Below are positions 6,946 through 18,132 of a stretch of 41,164 nucleotides of DNA, one piece after another. Below the pieces are notes generated by a model. That model did no database searches, was not told the origin of the DNA, and saw only the letters and a program-made list of their open reading frames with translations. Numbering within the stretch: position 1 is the first letter of the stretch; the number at the start of each line of letters is the position of its first letter. This DNA comes from Halothiobacillus sp. Lineage in GTDB: Bacteria; Pseudomonadota; Gammaproteobacteria; JAAZVP01. The stretch covers positions 1 to 41,164 of the forward strand of contig JAAZVP010000020.1 of NCBI GenBank assembly GCA_018623495.1. Reading direction: 5' to 3'. The position numbers and the translations under genes were made by a program.

Positions 6946-7707
6946 ATGGAACCGTCCCCGACCATCGCGATGTACACGGCCCTGCAAGGGGCCTTCGATC
7001 ACTTCAACCGCAGGCTGTTCGACGATGCGCTGCCGCCCTGCCTGATCACCCTGCGCAGCTCCCGGCGCCAGCAGGGTTACCACCACGCGGAGCGGTTCAT
7101 CGCCGAGAACGGCACGATCATCCACGAGCTGGGGCTGCACCCGGGTTACTTCACCCTCCATCCGCCGGAGGTGGCCCTGTCCACGCTGGTCCACGAGATG
7201 GTGCATCACTGGCAGGAGTGCTTCGGGAAGCCGACCCGCTCGAACCCCCATAACCGCGAATGGGCCGGGAAGATGGAGGCGATCGGGCTGGTTCCTAGCG
7301 ACACCGGCCTGCCCGACGGGCGGCAGACGGGCCGGCGCGTCACGCACTACATCCGGCCCGAAGGGCCCTACGCCGTGGCCTGTGCCGAGTTGCTGGAGGA
7401 TGGCTTCGCCCTGCCCTGGTTCGATCGGCACGTGCCGGTGGAACCGGAGGCGGTAAACGCGGTGCGCGAACGGCTTGCCGAGCAGGGGCTGGAAGTCGCC
7501 AGGAGCGAGGCGCCGGTGGAGAGGATCGAGACCCCGCAAGAGCCGGACACGCCGACCGTCTTCTCGCCGCCGGCCCCCCGACAGGACCCCCGGCTGCGCC
7601 TCGTCTGCCCGCAGTGCCAGGCGAGGGCCTGGACCAAACCCGACACGCCGCTGGTCTGCGGCGGCTGCATGGTGGAGATGGAAGAGGCGGCTGCGGGCGG
7701 GTCATGA
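6946..7707 (+). CDS. SprT-like zinc metalloprotease with C-terminal zinc ribbon
   Basis: A 253-residue protein of the SprT-like family. The zincin motif HEMVHHWQ (H83, E84, H87) is complete. The N-terminus (LQGAFDHFNRRLFDDALPPCLITL) is the characteristic SprT start, recalling the SPRTN/SprT DNA-protein-crosslink proteases. The C-terminus carries a four-cysteine zinc ribbon (CPQC at 221-224, CGGC at 238-241) preceded by a Pro-rich linker. Protease activity on DNA-bound proteins is the family expectation, not shown here. Such genes are frequent on plasmids and integrative elements; this one lies between the CRISPR accessory region and tRNA-Ser and is not in an operon. The ATG at 6946 has no strong Shine-Dalgarno. 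Confidence 0.85.
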   Translation: MEPSPTIAMYTALQGAFDHFNRRLFDDALPPCLITLRSSRRQQGYHHAERFIAENGTIIHELGLHPGYFTLHPPEVALSTLVHEMVHHWQECFGKPTRSNPHNREWAGKMEAIGLVPSDTGLPDGRQTGRRVTHYIRPEGPYAVACAELLEDGFALPWFDRHVPVEPEAVNAVRERLAEQGLEVARSEAPVERIETPQEPDTPTVFSPPAPRQDPRLRLVCPQCQARAWTKPDTPLVCGGCMVEMEEAAAGGS

Positions 7708-8019
7708 GCCTGCCCGGCCGGTCTCGATGACCGCCCGGCCGAGGAACGCGACCGGCGCCCCCGGGGCGGGCCCGAGCCGCTCACCTGCAACCGCGTCGCC
7801 CCGTTCGTGCGCATGCAAGCGCCTGACGGTGGTCCACGGAAAAAGCGAGTGTCGGGGCCCCGGGGGCGAAGAACGCCTCGGCCACGCGGCGCGAAGGTCG
7901 TTTTGAGCGGTTCCAGCCAAAGGCCGGGAAAGGAAAGGGAGAACAGCGTTTCGGGGAAGGTGAGCCGGTGCGCTCGGCCCGGTAAAGTCGGGCGCAAGGC
8001 GCTGATTCTACGGGATAAA
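7708..8019 (+). other. Intergenic stretch without recognisable gene
   Basis: About 310 bp between the SprT-like gene and tRNA-Ser. Short open frames on the minus strand (for example ending at 7702) have no family resemblance I recognise. No repeat of the tRNA 3' end that would mark an attachment site is seen here. Confidence 0.5.
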
Positions 8020-8109
8020 TGGCGGAGGGGGTGGGATTCGAACCCACGGAGGGCGTGAACCCTCGCCGGTTTTCAAGACCGGTGCATTCAACCACTCTGC
8101 CACCCCTCC
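8020..8109 (-). tRNA. serT: tRNA-Ser (anticodon UGA)
   Basis: On the minus strand a 90-nt class II tRNA: GGAGGGG acceptor arm, D arm with AGAGTGGTTGAATG, anticodon arm CCGGT-CTTGAAA-ACCGG with anticodon TGA, a long variable arm (CGAGGGTTCACGCCCTCCG region), T arm GGGTTCGAATCCC, and an encoded CCA end. The long variable arm and anticodon make serine certain. tRNA 3' ends are common integration sites; the accessory region to the left adjoins this 3' end. Confidence 0.97.
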
Positions 8110-8179
8110 TGACGATGGCGAGGCGAATGTTACCTGAATGTGGCGGGTTGAATCCAGCCCCGGGGAGGGTCGGTTTCGC

Positions 8180-8207
8180 TTGATCCCCGTGGCGACTGGC
8201 TTAACAT
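8180..8207 (+). promoter_or_regulatory. Candidate promoter of the BI-1/YccA gene
   Basis: TTGATC (8180-8185), 16-bp spacer, TAACAT (8202-8207), in the region between the leftward tRNA-Ser and the gene beginning at 8247. Confidence 0.45.
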
Positions 8208-8246
8208 GGGCGTGCATACCCAATCGGCAAAGGCGAGGACCCATCG

Positions 8247-8915
8247 ATGGACCCCAACGTGAACACGATCTCCACTGCCCGGACATCGGCGCTTTCCACC
8301 AACAAGGTGGTGCGCAACACCTACCTGCTGCTGTCGATGACGCTGGTCTTCTCGGCCATCACCGCCGGCTACGCGCTGATGACCGGGGCGCAGCCGGTGC
8401 ACTGGATCCTGGTGCTGGCGGTATTCCTCGGCGGCCCGTTCGTGATCAACGCGGCGCGCAACAGCGTCTGGAGCCTGCCGCTGACCTTCGCCTTCACCGG
8501 CTTCATGGGCTACGTGCTCGGCCCGATCGTCGGCTACTACCTCGCCATGCCCGGCGGCGAGGCCATCGTCACCCAGGCGCTGGGCACCACGGCGGTGCTG
8601 TTTCTGGGGCTGTCCGGCTATGCGCTGGTAACGCGCAAGGACTTCTCCTTTCTCGGCGGCTTCCTGTTCGCCGGCCTGCTGGTGGTGCTCGCGGCGATCG
8701 TGGCCAACATCTTCCTGCAGATCCCGGCGCTGTCGCTGACCATCTCCGCGGCCGCGGTGCTGCTGATGTCGGCCATGATCCTGTTCGACACCAGCCGGAT
8801 GGTGAACGATGGCGACACCAACTACGTGATGATGACGGTCTCGCTCTACGCCAACATCTACGTCATCTTCACCCACCTGCTCAATCTCTTCGCCGCCTTC
8901 GCCGGCGAGGACTGA
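8247..8915 (+). CDS. Bax inhibitor-1/YccA family membrane protein
   Basis: A 222-residue inner-membrane protein with seven hydrophobic segments, the topology of the BI-1/TMBIM family. The N-terminal TSALSTNKVVRNTYLLLSMTL and the C-terminal LFDTSRMVNDGDTNYVMMTVSLYANIYVIF (Asp residues of the predicted channel and the SLY.N motif) are family hallmarks. In E. coli the YccA relative interacts with the FtsH protease and YbhL/YbhM are paralogues; a role in membrane-protein quality control or ion leak is known only by family. It is a single gene with its own promoter candidate and a strong terminator after it. Confidence 0.93.
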   Translation: MDPNVNTISTARTSALSTNKVVRNTYLLLSMTLVFSAITAGYALMTGAQPVHWILVLAVFLGGPFVINAARNSVWSLPLTFAFTGFMGYVLGPIVGYYLAMPGGEAIVTQALGTTAVLFLGLSGYALVTRKDFSFLGGFLFAGLLVVLAAIVANIFLQIPALSLTISAAAVLLMSAMILFDTSRMVNDGDTNYVMMTVSLYANIYVIFTHLLNLFAAFAGED

Positions 8916-10412
<1,497 letters not shown>

Positions 10413-10434
10413 TGCCGGGCCCCGGTGCCGTGCC

Positions 10435-11895
10435 ATGAGCGATTCGGCCACTGACCTCCCCGATCGCCTCGCGGCCCGGCCCCTGCCGGTCCTCGATGCC
10501 GACCGCGGCCACATGCTGGCGATGCTCGAGGAGGAAAATTGGTCGATGAGCGACTATGCCCGGGTGATCCGCCGGGACCCCGGCTTCGTCGCCCGCATCA
10601 TCGGCATGGCCAACGAGCGCCAGGCCAGCCGTGGCCGCGAACCCCTCCACAGCACCGAGACGGCGGTGAGCCTGCTGGGCAAGGGCCCGTTCGCCGACAC
10701 CGTGACCGAGGCGGCCACCCTCGATGGCCAGGTGGGTGAAGCGACCCACCGCCAGGGCTTTCGCGCCACCGTCGCCCGGGCCCTGATGAGCGCCCGGCTG
10801 GCCGAGGCCATGGCCCGCGAACGCGGCAGCGGCGAGCCCGAGGCCGCCTACCTCTCCGGCATGCTCCACCACCTCCCCGAGCTGGCCCTCTGGGCAGTCG
10901 AGGGCGAGTCCATGCGCGCGGTCTACACCCGCATCCAAGACACCGGCGAGCACCTCGAGCATGCCGCCGAGGACGTGCTGGCCACCTCGCTCAATCGCAT
11001 CGGCACGACCCTGGCCGAGGCCTGGCACCTGCCCGAGCTGGTGGGCCTGAGCTTCGCCGATCCCAACGCCACGGCCCAGAGCCCCTCCCGCGGGATCCGC
11101 CTGGCCGCCCACGTAGCCCGCGAGAGCGAGTTCGGCTGGTACCACGACGGCATGGACCAGTGCGTGACCGACACCGCCGCCTTCATCGGCGGCGAGCCGC
11201 AGGAGGCGGCGACCCTCCTCCAGGCCGCGGCACTGGCGACACTGGACGATGCCCGTACCCTGGGCGTGGTGCCCACCGCGGCGTTCTTGCCGCTGATCGG
11301 CCACCAGCGGGTGCCGGTGGACCCGGATCTCTGCCTGCCGCGGGCAGGGCCGCGCACCGGGCGGGCCTCCGGCGGCGCCGAGACGGACCCGGTCCGGCGC
11401 CACTACCAGTCGGCCTTCAAGCGGCTGGCCGCCGAGATCCGCGAGCAGACCCGGCCCATGAACCGGGTGATGCACGACATCTTCAAGAGCCTGCACCGCG
11501 ACCTGGACCTCAGCCGGGTCTGTTTCGCCAGTTTCACCCCCGATCGGCAGGAACTGGTGGCCCGCATCGTTCTCGACAGCAACCCGGAGAGCCGGCTGCG
11601 CGGGATGCGCATCAAGACCGAGCCGCCCAACCTGTTCTCGGTGCTGTCCCGAAAGCCCCAGGGACTGTGGATCAACGAGGGCAACCTGGATCGCTACTGG
11701 CCGGTGATCCCCGCCAACATCAAGCACCGCCTCACCAGCCGCGAGTTCTTCGTCTTCTCCATCCATGCCGACGACCGCTCGCTGGGCGTGGTCTATGCCG
11801 ATCGCTTCGGCATCGACGCCCCGCTCGATGCGACCACCTACGAGTTCTTCCGCCGCTACTGTCGCCTGATGATCCGCGAGCTGGGCCAGGGCTAG
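10435..11895 (+). CDS. HDOD-domain signalling protein with C-terminal GAF-like region
   Basis: A 486-residue cytosolic protein. Residues about 15-220 form an HDOD domain: PLPVLDADRGHMLAML start, a helix-rich core with DPGFVARIIGMAN, SLLGKGPF and LSGMLHHLPELALWAV. HDOD proteins are related to HD phosphohydrolases but lack the catalytic metal ligands and act in regulation of stress, cell cycle, motility or c-di-GMP pathways. The C-terminal part (about 320-486; SRVCFASFTPDRQELVARIV, FFVFSIHADDRSLGVVYADR) resembles a GAF sensor fold. It follows purB closely but has no obvious link to purines. Specific role unknown. Confidence 0.82.
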   Translation: MSDSATDLPDRLAARPLPVLDADRGHMLAMLEEENWSMSDYARVIRRDPGFVARIIGMANERQASRGREPLHSTETAVSLLGKGPFADTVTEAATLDGQVGEATHRQGFRATVARALMSARLAEAMARERGSGEPEAAYLSGMLHHLPELALWAVEGESMRAVYTRIQDTGEHLEHAAEDVLATSLNRIGTTLAEAWHLPELVGLSFADPNATAQSPSRGIRLAAHVARESEFGWYHDGMDQCVTDTAAFIGGEPQEAATLLQAAALATLDDARTLGVVPTAAFLPLIGHQRVPVDPDLCLPRAGPRTGRASGGAETDPVRRHYQSAFKRLAAEIREQTRPMNRVMHDIFKSLHRDLDLSRVCFASFTPDRQELVARIVLDSNPESRLRGMRIKTEPPNLFSVLSRKPQGLWINEGNLDRYWPVIPANIKHRLTSREFFVFSIHADDRSLGVVYADRFGIDAPLDATTYEFFRRYCRLMIRELGQG

Positions 11896-11926
11896 CCCCG
11901 GCCTCGAAGACCGCGTCCGCGGCCCG

Positions 11927-13003
11927 TCAGGACGAGCGGTCGAGTTTCTCCAGCTGCTCGCGGATCGCCCAGTCGATGTGCTCGGCGACCAGCGCCGTCG
12001 CCCGCGGCCGGGCCTCGCGCAGGGTGGCGAGCACCTCGCGGGAGGCCGGGGCGTTGCCCAGCGCCACCGCGAGATTGCGCCGCCAGCGTTCGAAGCCGAT
12101 GCGGCGGATGGCCGAGCCGGCCATGCGGTCGAGAAACTGGGGCTCGCTCCAGCCGAACAGCTCCACCAGGTCGGGGGTATCCAGGCCGTGGCGGGCCCGG
12201 AAGTCGGCCTCGCCGGTGTTGCGGGCAAAACGGTTCCAGGGGCAGACGAGCTGGCAGTCGTCGCAGCCGTAGATGCGGTTGCCCATGGCCCGGCGGTAGG
12301 CCCCGGGAATGGGACCCTGGAGCTCGATGGTGTGATAGGAGATGCAGCGTCGGCCGTCCACCACGTAGGGGGCGACGATGGCCCCCGTGGGACAGACGTC
12401 GATGCAGGCGGTGCAGGACCCGCAGTGGTCGCGCTGGGGGTCGTCGTCCACCGGCAGCGGAAGGTCGGTGAACAGCTCGCCGAGAAAGAACCAGGAACCC
12501 GCCCGGCGGTTGATGAGGTTGGAGTGCTTGCCGATCCAGCCCAGCCCGGCCTTCTCCGCCAGGGGTTTCTCCATCACCGGCGCACTGTCGACGAACACCC
12601 GGTAGCCGAACTCGCCCACCTCGTTCGCGATCCGCACGGCGAGTTTCTGCAGGCGCTTGCGCAGCACCTTGTGATAATCCCGCCCCACGGCGTAGCGCGA
12701 GACATAGCCCAGCCGCCCGTCCCCCAGCACCGTCCTGGGAGCGTGGGGTTCGGGTGGCAGGTAGTCCATGCGCGCCGAGATCACCCGCAGCGTGCCGGGG
12801 TGGAGCTCCCCGGGCCGGCTGCGCTTGGTGCCGTGGCGGGCCATCCATTCCATCTGGCCGTGGTAGCCGGCCTCCAGCCACTCGGCCAGCCGCCGCTCGG
12901 CCTCGTGCAGGTCGATGTCGGCCACGCCCAGCTGCTGGAAGCCGAGTTCGGCCCCCCACTCGCGGATGCGCGACTTGAGCTGCGCCGGGTCGAAATCGGG
13001 CAT
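11927..13003 (-). CDS. queG: Epoxyqueuosine reductase QueG
   Basis: A 358-residue cobalamin-dependent iron-sulfur enzyme that reduces epoxyqueuosine to queuosine in tRNA. Two [4Fe-4S] clusters are evident: C194-x2-C197-x2-C200-x3-C204P and C247-x2-C250-x3-C254P, plus C220. The catalytic Asp is in FVDSAPVMEK (D139), and GYVSRYAVGRDYHKVLRKRL is the family motif. The C-terminal HEAT-like segment (SAIRRIGFERWRRNLAVALGN) binds tRNA. It is the last gene of the leftward ftsK operon, 8 nt after the DUF190 gene. Confidence 0.97.
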   Translation of the reverse strand: MPDFDPAQLKSRIREWGAELGFQQLGVADIDLHEAERRLAEWLEAGYHGQMEWMARHGTKRSRPGELHPGTLRVISARMDYLPPEPHAPRTVLGDGRLGYVSRYAVGRDYHKVLRKRLQKLAVRIANEVGEFGYRVFVDSAPVMEKPLAEKAGLGWIGKHSNLINRRAGSWFFLGELFTDLPLPVDDDPQRDHCGSCTACIDVCPTGAIVAPYVVDGRRCISYHTIELQGPIPGAYRRAMGNRIYGCDDCQLVCPWNRFARNTGEADFRARHGLDTPDLVELFGWSEPQFLDRMAGSAIRRIGFERWRRNLAVALGNAPASREVLATLREARPRATALVAEHIDWAIREQLEKLDRSS

Positions 13004-13011
13004 CGACGGGC

Positions 13012-13311
13012 TCAGGCGTTCACCTCGGCCCGCCAGGTGAGGCAGTGGCCGGGCTCGATGCCCAGCGCCGCCACGCAGGCCGCCACCCGCTCGGGCCGAT
13101 CGAAGAACTCGATCACCACCGGCAGGTCCAGCGAGAGATCCAGCCAGCGGCTCTCGTGCACCTCGCCCGAGGCGCCGAAGCCGCGGATGCCGCGAAAGAC
13201 CGTCACCCCGCGCACGCGGTGCTCGTCGTGCAGGGCGCGCAGGATGGCATCGAGCTCATGGTCGCGCTCGCTGAGATAGATCCTCGCCACGGTTACCGTC
13301 TCGGTCTTCAC
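13012..13311 (-). CDS. DUF190 (PII-like fold) protein
   Basis: A 99-residue DUF190 protein (ARIYLSERD.., HDEHRVRGVTVFRGIRGFG, LPVVIEFFDRPE). The fold is PII-like. The GTG at 13311 is the start: it overlaps the fluC stop as GTGA and gives the usual family N-terminus, while the longer frame upstream is a shadow of fluC. DUF190 genes are repeatedly found next to crcB/fluC fluoride channels, so an accessory role in fluoride or ion homeostasis is inferred from context only. Confidence 0.88.
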   Translation of the reverse strand: MKTETVTVARIYLSERDHELDAILRALHDEHRVRGVTVFRGIRGFGASGEVHESRWLDLSLDLPVVIEFFDRPERVAACVAALGIEPGHCLTWRAEVNA

Positions 13312-13682
13312 AATTGCCTCCCCAGTACCAGGCCGGCCCAGGCCGCCACCAGGCAGCCCCCCACGCTCACCACCACGTTGACCACCGCCCTGGGCCAGGC
13401 CCCGGACTCCAGCAGCTCGAGGGTCTCCAGGGAAAACGTGGAAAAGGTGGTGAAGGCCCCCAGGAACCCCACCAGGACCGCGGCCCGCGCCTCCGGCGGC
13501 CAGGCCAGGCGCTCGCTGAGCACCACCGCGAGAAAGCCCATGGCCAGCGAGCCCGCCAGGTTCACGGCCAGGGTGCCGAAGGGAAAGCCCCGCCCCAGCC
13601 AGCCGTACGCCGCGCCGGAGACCCAGAAGCGGGCCACGGCCCCCAGTGCCCCGCCGCCGGCGATGGCCAGCCACTGCATCAT
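13308..13682 (-). CDS. fluC: Fluoride ion channel FluC/CrcB
   Basis: A 124-residue membrane protein with four hydrophobic helices. FluC acts as an antiparallel dimer that exports fluoride. Conserved motifs are present: [15 protein letters not shown] near the N-terminus, [15 protein letters not shown] (pore Asn), and [16 protein letters not shown] with the Phe residues of the fluoride pathway and the central sodium-site segment. The start at 13682 forms an ATGA overlap with rarA, and the stop overlaps the DUF190 start. No fluoride riboswitch is visible, so expression would follow the operon. Confidence 0.95.
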   Translation of the reverse strand: MMQWLAIAGGGALGAVARFWVSGAAYGWLGRGFPFGTLAVNLAGSLAMGFLAVVLSERLAWPPEARAAVLVGFLGAFTTFSTFSLETLELLESGAWPRAVVNVVVSVGGCLVAAWAGLVLGRQL

Positions 13683-15028
13683 GCCTGTCCTCCATCGGTG
13701 CCTTCGCCCCGGGCCCGTTCGTTGCGCTCGCGCAGGTGGCGCAGCTTTTCGCCGATCTTGATCTCCATGCCCCGCGGAACCGGCTGGTAGTAGACCCGCT
13801 CGCCCATGGCCTCGGGGAAATAGCACTCGCCGGCGGCAAAGGCCTCCGGCTCATCGTGGGCGTAGCGGTAGTTCGCCCCGTAGCCCTCGGCCTTCATCAG
13901 CTGGGTGGGGGCGTTGCGCAGGTGCCTGGGCACCTCCTGGGTGCCGTTGTCCCGGGCATCGGCCACCGCGGCCTTGTAGGCGGTGTAGACGGCATTGCTC
14001 TTGGGGGCCACCGCGAGGTAGCTGATCGCCTGGGCCAGGGTCAGCTCGCCCTCGGGACTGCCCAGGCGGTCATAGGTGTCCCAGGCGTTCAGGGCCAGCT
14101 CCAGGGCCCGGGGATCGGCATTGCCGATGTCCTCCGAGGCGATCCGCACCAGCCGGCGGGCGACGTAGACCGGGTCCACGCCGCCGTCGAGCATCCGGCA
14201 CATCCAGTAGAGCGCGGCGTCGGGATTGGAGCCGCGCACGGACTTGTGCAGCGCCGAGATCTGGTCGTAGAAGAGATCGCCGCCCTTGTCGAAGCGCCGC
14301 AGGCTGTGGGCGGTGACCTCATCGAGCACCGCGCCATCGATCACCCGTCGGCCGTCCGACTCGCGGGCCAGGTCGGCGGCGATCTCGAGGAAGTTCAGGG
14401 CCCGGCGGGCGTCCCCGTCCACCATCCGCGCCAGCAGGTCGCGGTCCTCGGGGGCCATGTCCAGGCCCTCGCTGCCCAGGCCCCGCTCGGGGTCGGCCAG
14501 CGCCCGGTCGACCAGCTCGCGGATGGCCTCCGGCTCCAGCGGCTGGAGCACGTAGGTGCGCAGGCGCGAGAGCAACGCGTTGTTGAGCTCGAAGGAGGGG
14601 TTCTCGGTGGTGGCCCCGACGAAGACGATGGTGCCGTCCTCGATGTGCGGCAGGAAGGCGTCCTGCTGCGACTTGTTGAAGCGGTGGACCTCGTCGACGA
14701 AGAGCACGGTGGGCCGGTCGGGCTCGGCACGCGCGCGGTCCACCGCCTCGCGGATGTCCTTCACCCCCGACATCACCGCCGAGAGGCTCAGGAACTGCGC
14801 CTCCCCCAGCTCGGCGATCAGCCGCGCCAGGGTGGTCTTGCCGGTCCCGGGCGGCCCCCAGAAAACCATCGAGTGCAGCCGGCCGCCTTCCAGTGCCCGG
14901 CGCAGCGAGCGACCCGGCCCCATGATGTGGGCCTGGCCGAGGTACTCGTCCAGCGAGACCGGGCGCATGCGGTCCGCCAGCGGGCGGGCCGGGGCGGCAT
15001 GGTCGGCACCGAGTTCGAGCTGGCTCAT
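13679..15028 (-). CDS. rarA: Replication-associated recombination protein A (RarA/MgsA)
   Basis: A 449-residue AAA+ ATPase that acts at stalled replication forks and interacts with SSB. Walker A is GPPGTGKT (58-65), Walker B VLFVDEVH (108-115), sensor 1 [13 protein letters not shown]; the C-terminal MgsA tetramerisation region is complete ([47 protein letters not shown]). It is coupled by ATGA to lolA before it and fluC after it. The lolA-rarA order is typical of gammaproteobacteria, where serS usually follows; here fluC takes that place. Confidence 0.97.
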   Translation of the reverse strand: MSQLELGADHAAPARPLADRMRPVSLDEYLGQAHIMGPGRSLRRALEGGRLHSMVFWGPPGTGKTTLARLIAELGEAQFLSLSAVMSGVKDIREAVDRARAEPDRPTVLFVDEVHRFNKSQQDAFLPHIEDGTIVFVGATTENPSFELNNALLSRLRTYVLQPLEPEAIRELVDRALADPERGLGSEGLDMAPEDRDLLARMVDGDARRALNFLEIAADLARESDGRRVIDGAVLDEVTAHSLRRFDKGGDLFYDQISALHKSVRGSNPDAALYWMCRMLDGGVDPVYVARRLVRIASEDIGNADPRALELALNAWDTYDRLGSPEGELTLAQAISYLAVAPKSNAVYTAYKAAVADARDNGTQEVPRHLRNAPTQLMKAEGYGANYRYAHDEPEAFAAGECYFPEAMGERVYYQPVPRGMEIKIGEKLRHLRERNERARGEGTDGGQA

Positions 15029-15669
15029 CGGCGCGCGTCGACGACGTCCGTGCCCTCGGGGGGTTGGAAATCGAAGTGCGCGGCCGGGATGCCGGGGTTC
15101 ATCACCAGCCCGGCGAACCGGATGCGGGTGAGCCGGCCGAAGGCATCCCGCAGCTCCATCACCGCCAGTTCGTCCCCGCGAAAGCCCATGCGGATGGAGT
15201 CGAAGTCGGTCTCCTTGTCCCGCGGTCGCAGCACCGCCCAGGCCATGCCCCGCGCCTCGCCGCCGGACTCCACGCGAAACGACTCGCGCAGCGGTCGGCG
15301 CTCCATCAGCAGGCCGATGGGGGCGGAGCCCAGGGCGTCGTCCATGGGCTTGCGGGTCACCTGTTCCAGGTCGGCGTCATAGATCCAGAGGGTCTCGCCG
15401 TCGGCGACGATCCACTGCTCGTAGGGGGTCTCGTAGAGCCAGCGGAAACGCCCCGGGCGGCGCAGCTCGACGGTGCCCGAGGAACGCTGCACCGCCTCGC
15501 CGGCCTCGTCGAAGACCACCTGCTCGAAGTCGGCACGGAGGGTGTCGAGCTCGCTGTTGAACCGTTCCAGCGTCGCCACGGGATCCGCGGCGCTGGCCGG
15601 GGCGATGAAACCCGCCAGCAATGCCGGCAGGAGGGCCGCGACGGCGGCAAGTCGGGTGAATGGCTGCAT
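15025..15669 (-). CDS. lolA: Outer-membrane lipoprotein carrier protein LolA
   Basis: A 214-residue periplasmic chaperone that takes lipoproteins from LolCDE to LolB. A signal peptide ([21 protein letters not shown], cleavage near residue 28) precedes the LolA fold, with [42 protein letters not shown] and [12 protein letters not shown] as recognisable segments. The ATG at 15669 gives the signal peptide. It lies 34 nt after the ftsK stop and overlaps rarA by ATGA. Confidence 0.95.
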   Translation of the reverse strand: MQPFTRLAAVAALLPALLAGFIAPASAADPVATLERFNSELDTLRADFEQVVFDEAGEAVQRSSGTVELRRPGRFRWLYETPYEQWIVADGETLWIYDADLEQVTRKPMDDALGSAPIGLLMERRPLRESFRVESGGEARGMAWAVLRPRDKETDFDSIRMGFRGDELAVMELRDAFGRLTRIRFAGLVMNPGIPAAHFDFQPPEGTDVVDARR

Positions 15670-15703
15670 TCGGGATCTCGCTTGGTGTCGGTGGCGGTAA
15701 CAC

Positions 15704-18055
15704 TCAGTCCTTGGGCGGGGGCGGCGCCAGCACCTCGCGCTGGCCGTTGGCCTCCAGCGGGCCGACCACCCCGGCGGACTCCATGTCCTCGACCATGCGC
15801 GCGGCGCGATTGTAGCCGATCTTGAGCCGCCGCTGGACGTAGGAGATGGAGGCCTTGCGCGACTCGGTGACGATCTTGACCGCCTCGTCGTAGAGCTCGT
15901 CGGTCTCGGCACCGTCGTCGCCCACGGGTTTCTCGCCCGGCAGGGTCACCGATGTCTCATTGAGGACCGCGTCGACGTACTCGGGTTCCCCGGTGGCCTT
16001 GAGCTCCTCGACCACCTTGTGCACCTCGTGGTCGGCGAGGAACGCCCCGTGGACGCGCTCGGGCATCCCCTGCCCCGGTGGCAGGAAGAGCATGTCGCCG
16101 TTGCCCAGCAGCTGCTCGGCACCCATCTGGTCGAGCACCGTGCGCGAATCCACCCGCGAGGAGACCTGGAAGGCCATGCGCGAGGGGATGTTGGCCTTGA
16201 TCAGGCCGGTGATCACGTCCACCGACGGCCGCTGCGTGGCCAGGATCAGGTGGATGCCCGCCGCCCGCGCCTTCTGCGCCAGCCGGGCGATGAGCTCCTC
16301 CACCTTCTTGCCCACCACCATCATCATGTCGGCGAATTCGTCGACCGTGACCACGATGAACGGCAGCGGCTCGAGGGTGGGATGCGGCGCCTCGGGGTCG
16401 AAGGCCTCGGAGGGCTTGTAGAGCGGATCCTTGATCGGCTCGCCCTTCGCCGCGGCCTCGCGCACCTTCTTGTTGAAGCCGGCGATGTTGCGCACGCCCA
16501 GGGCCGCCATCAGCATGTAGCGGCGCTCCATCTCGCCCACGCACCAGCGCAGGGCGTTGGCCGCCTCCTTCATGTCGGTGACCACCGGCGCGAGCAGGTG
16601 CGGAATGCCCTCGTAGACCGACAGCTCCAGCATCTTGGGGTCGATGAGGATCAGCCGCAGCTCCTCGGGGGAGCACTTGTAGAGCAGCGAGACCAGCATC
16701 GAGTTCACCCCCACCGACTTGCCCGAGCCGGTGGTGCCGGCCACCAGCAGGTGGGGCATCTTGGCGAGATCGGTGAACACCGGCTTGCCGGCGATGTCCT
16801 TGCCCAGCGCCAGCGTCAGCGGGGACTTGGCGCGGGTGAAGCCCGGTGCCTGCAGCAGCTCGGAAAGCGCGATCACCTCGCGGGTCTCGTTGGGCACCTC
16901 GAGCCCTACCGTGGACTTGCCGGGGATCACCTCGACCACCCGCACCGCGGTCATCGACAGCGAGCGGGCCAGGTCCTTGGAGAGGTTGGTGATCTGGCTG
17001 CCCTTGACCCCGGGGGCCGGCTGGAGCTCGAAGCGGGTGATTACCGGCCCCGGGTGGGCGTCCACCACCTCGGCCTGCACGCCGAACTCGGAAAGCCGCG
17101 TTTCCAGCAGCTCGGACATGGACTCCAGCTGCTCCTGGCTGTAGCCGGCCGCCTGCTTCTGGGGCGCGTCCAGCAGGGCCACCGGCAGGCCGTCGCCCGC
17201 CCGCTGGGGCTTGAGTTCGAGCTTCGGTCGCTTGCCCTTGCCCTCGCCCGAGTCGGCCGATGCCCCGCCCAGGTCGGCCGGGACCTCGGGCTCCACGCGC
17301 GGCCCTTCCGGGTCCGCGTCCTTCTTGCGGGCCTTCTTCTTCCGCCCTGGGCGGCGCGGCTTGCGCGCCGGGGAGGCCTTGGCCGGTTGCCCATCGGCCT
17401 CCGCCCCGTCCGCCGCCAGCCGCCGGCGGACCAGGCCGGCCGCCCCCGTCGCCAGGCGCACGGTCCAGCGGCCGATGAACTCCGACAGCGCCAGCCAGGA
17501 CAGCCCGGAAAACACCGTGAAGCCGGCGAGGAAGAAGGCCAGCAGGAACAGGGTCGCGCCCATGAGGCTGAACAGCCCCACCAGCGCACCGCCCAGGGCA
17601 TGGCCGAGCACGCCCCCGGCGCCCATGGGCAGGGTGTCCTCCGCCACGGGGAAGTGGATGTCGGCCAGCGCGCAGCCAGTGACCAGGGCAATGGTGAAGC
17701 CGGCCAGGCGTACGCCCAGCCCGCGCAGGCGCGGCGCCTCGCCTTCCGGCCGGCGCCCGTGCAGGGCCACCCAGCCCAGCAGTGCCACGAGTACCGGGAA
17801 CAGGTAGGCAAGAAAACCGAACAGGTAGTAGAGGATGTCGCCGAACCAGGCCCCCACCCGGCCCCCGGCGTTGGCCACCTCGGCCTTCTCGGTGACATGC
17901 GACCAGCCGGGATCGCCGGCGTCGAAGGTGGCGAGCGAGATCAGCAGGAAGGCCGCCGTGGCCAGCAGCAACAGCAACAGGCCCTCGCGCAGGCCGCGAC
18001 CCAGGTGGATGGTCAGCGAGCGCGGAGCGGTGGAGTCAGTATTGGCCTCGCCCAA
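15704..18055 (-). CDS. ftsK: DNA translocase FtsK
   Basis: A 783-residue DNA translocase of the divisome that resolves chromosome dimers with XerCD at dif. Four hydrophobic segments (about 22-42, 70-100, 112-130, 150-190) form the membrane domain, then a short basic Pro/Lys linker, and the RecA-like motor with Walker A GTTGSGKS at 440-447, [14 protein letters not shown] and [13 protein letters not shown]. The C-terminal gamma winged helix ([32 protein letters not shown]) recognises KOPS. The linker is shorter than in E. coli FtsK (about 1330 residues). The start is TTG at 18055 with GGGA upstream; an out-of-frame ATG precedes it. It opens the operon. Confidence 0.96.
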   Translation of the reverse strand: MGEANTDSTAPRSLTIHLGRGLREGLLLLLLATAAFLLISLATFDAGDPGWSHVTEKAEVANAGGRVGAWFGDILYYLFGFLAYLFPVLVALLGWVALHGRRPEGEAPRLRGLGVRLAGFTIALVTGCALADIHFPVAEDTLPMGAGGVLGHALGGALVGLFSLMGATLFLLAFFLAGFTVFSGLSWLALSEFIGRWTVRLATGAAGLVRRRLAADGAEADGQPAKASPARKPRRPGRKKKARKKDADPEGPRVEPEVPADLGGASADSGEGKGKRPKLELKPQRAGDGLPVALLDAPQKQAAGYSQEQLESMSELLETRLSEFGVQAEVVDAHPGPVITRFELQPAPGVKGSQITNLSKDLARSLSMTAVRVVEVIPGKSTVGLEVPNETREVIALSELLQAPGFTRAKSPLTLALGKDIAGKPVFTDLAKMPHLLVAGTTGSGKSVGVNSMLVSLLYKCSPEELRLILIDPKMLELSVYEGIPHLLAPVVTDMKEAANALRWCVGEMERRYMLMAALGVRNIAGFNKKVREAAAKGEPIKDPLYKPSEAFDPEAPHPTLEPLPFIVVTVDEFADMMMVVGKKVEELIARLAQKARAAGIHLILATQRPSVDVITGLIKANIPSRMAFQVSSRVDSRTVLDQMGAEQLLGNGDMLFLPPGQGMPERVHGAFLADHEVHKVVEELKATGEPEYVDAVLNETSVTLPGEKPVGDDGAETDELYDEAVKIVTESRKASISYVQRRLKIGYNRAARMVEDMESAGVVGPLEANGQREVLAPPPPKD

Positions 18056-18104
18056 GGTTCATCCCGTTTGTAATCAAAATGACTTAAGTGCTTGTCGAGC
18101 CGAG

Positions 18105-18132
18105 ACTATACGCGCAATGCGGGGAGAATCAA
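18105..18132 (-). promoter_or_regulatory. Candidate sigma70 promoter of the ftsK operon
   Basis: On the minus strand TTGATT (18127-18132), 16-bp spacer, TATAGT (18105-18110). It overlaps the last codons of the upstream ald gene and lies about 50 bp before the ftsK start. Confidence 0.6.

Noticed and set aside
8020-8109. att site at tRNA-Ser
   Set aside because: No second copy of the tRNA 3' end (GGGATTCGAACC-type sequence) was seen in the window, so an attachment site cannot be claimed.
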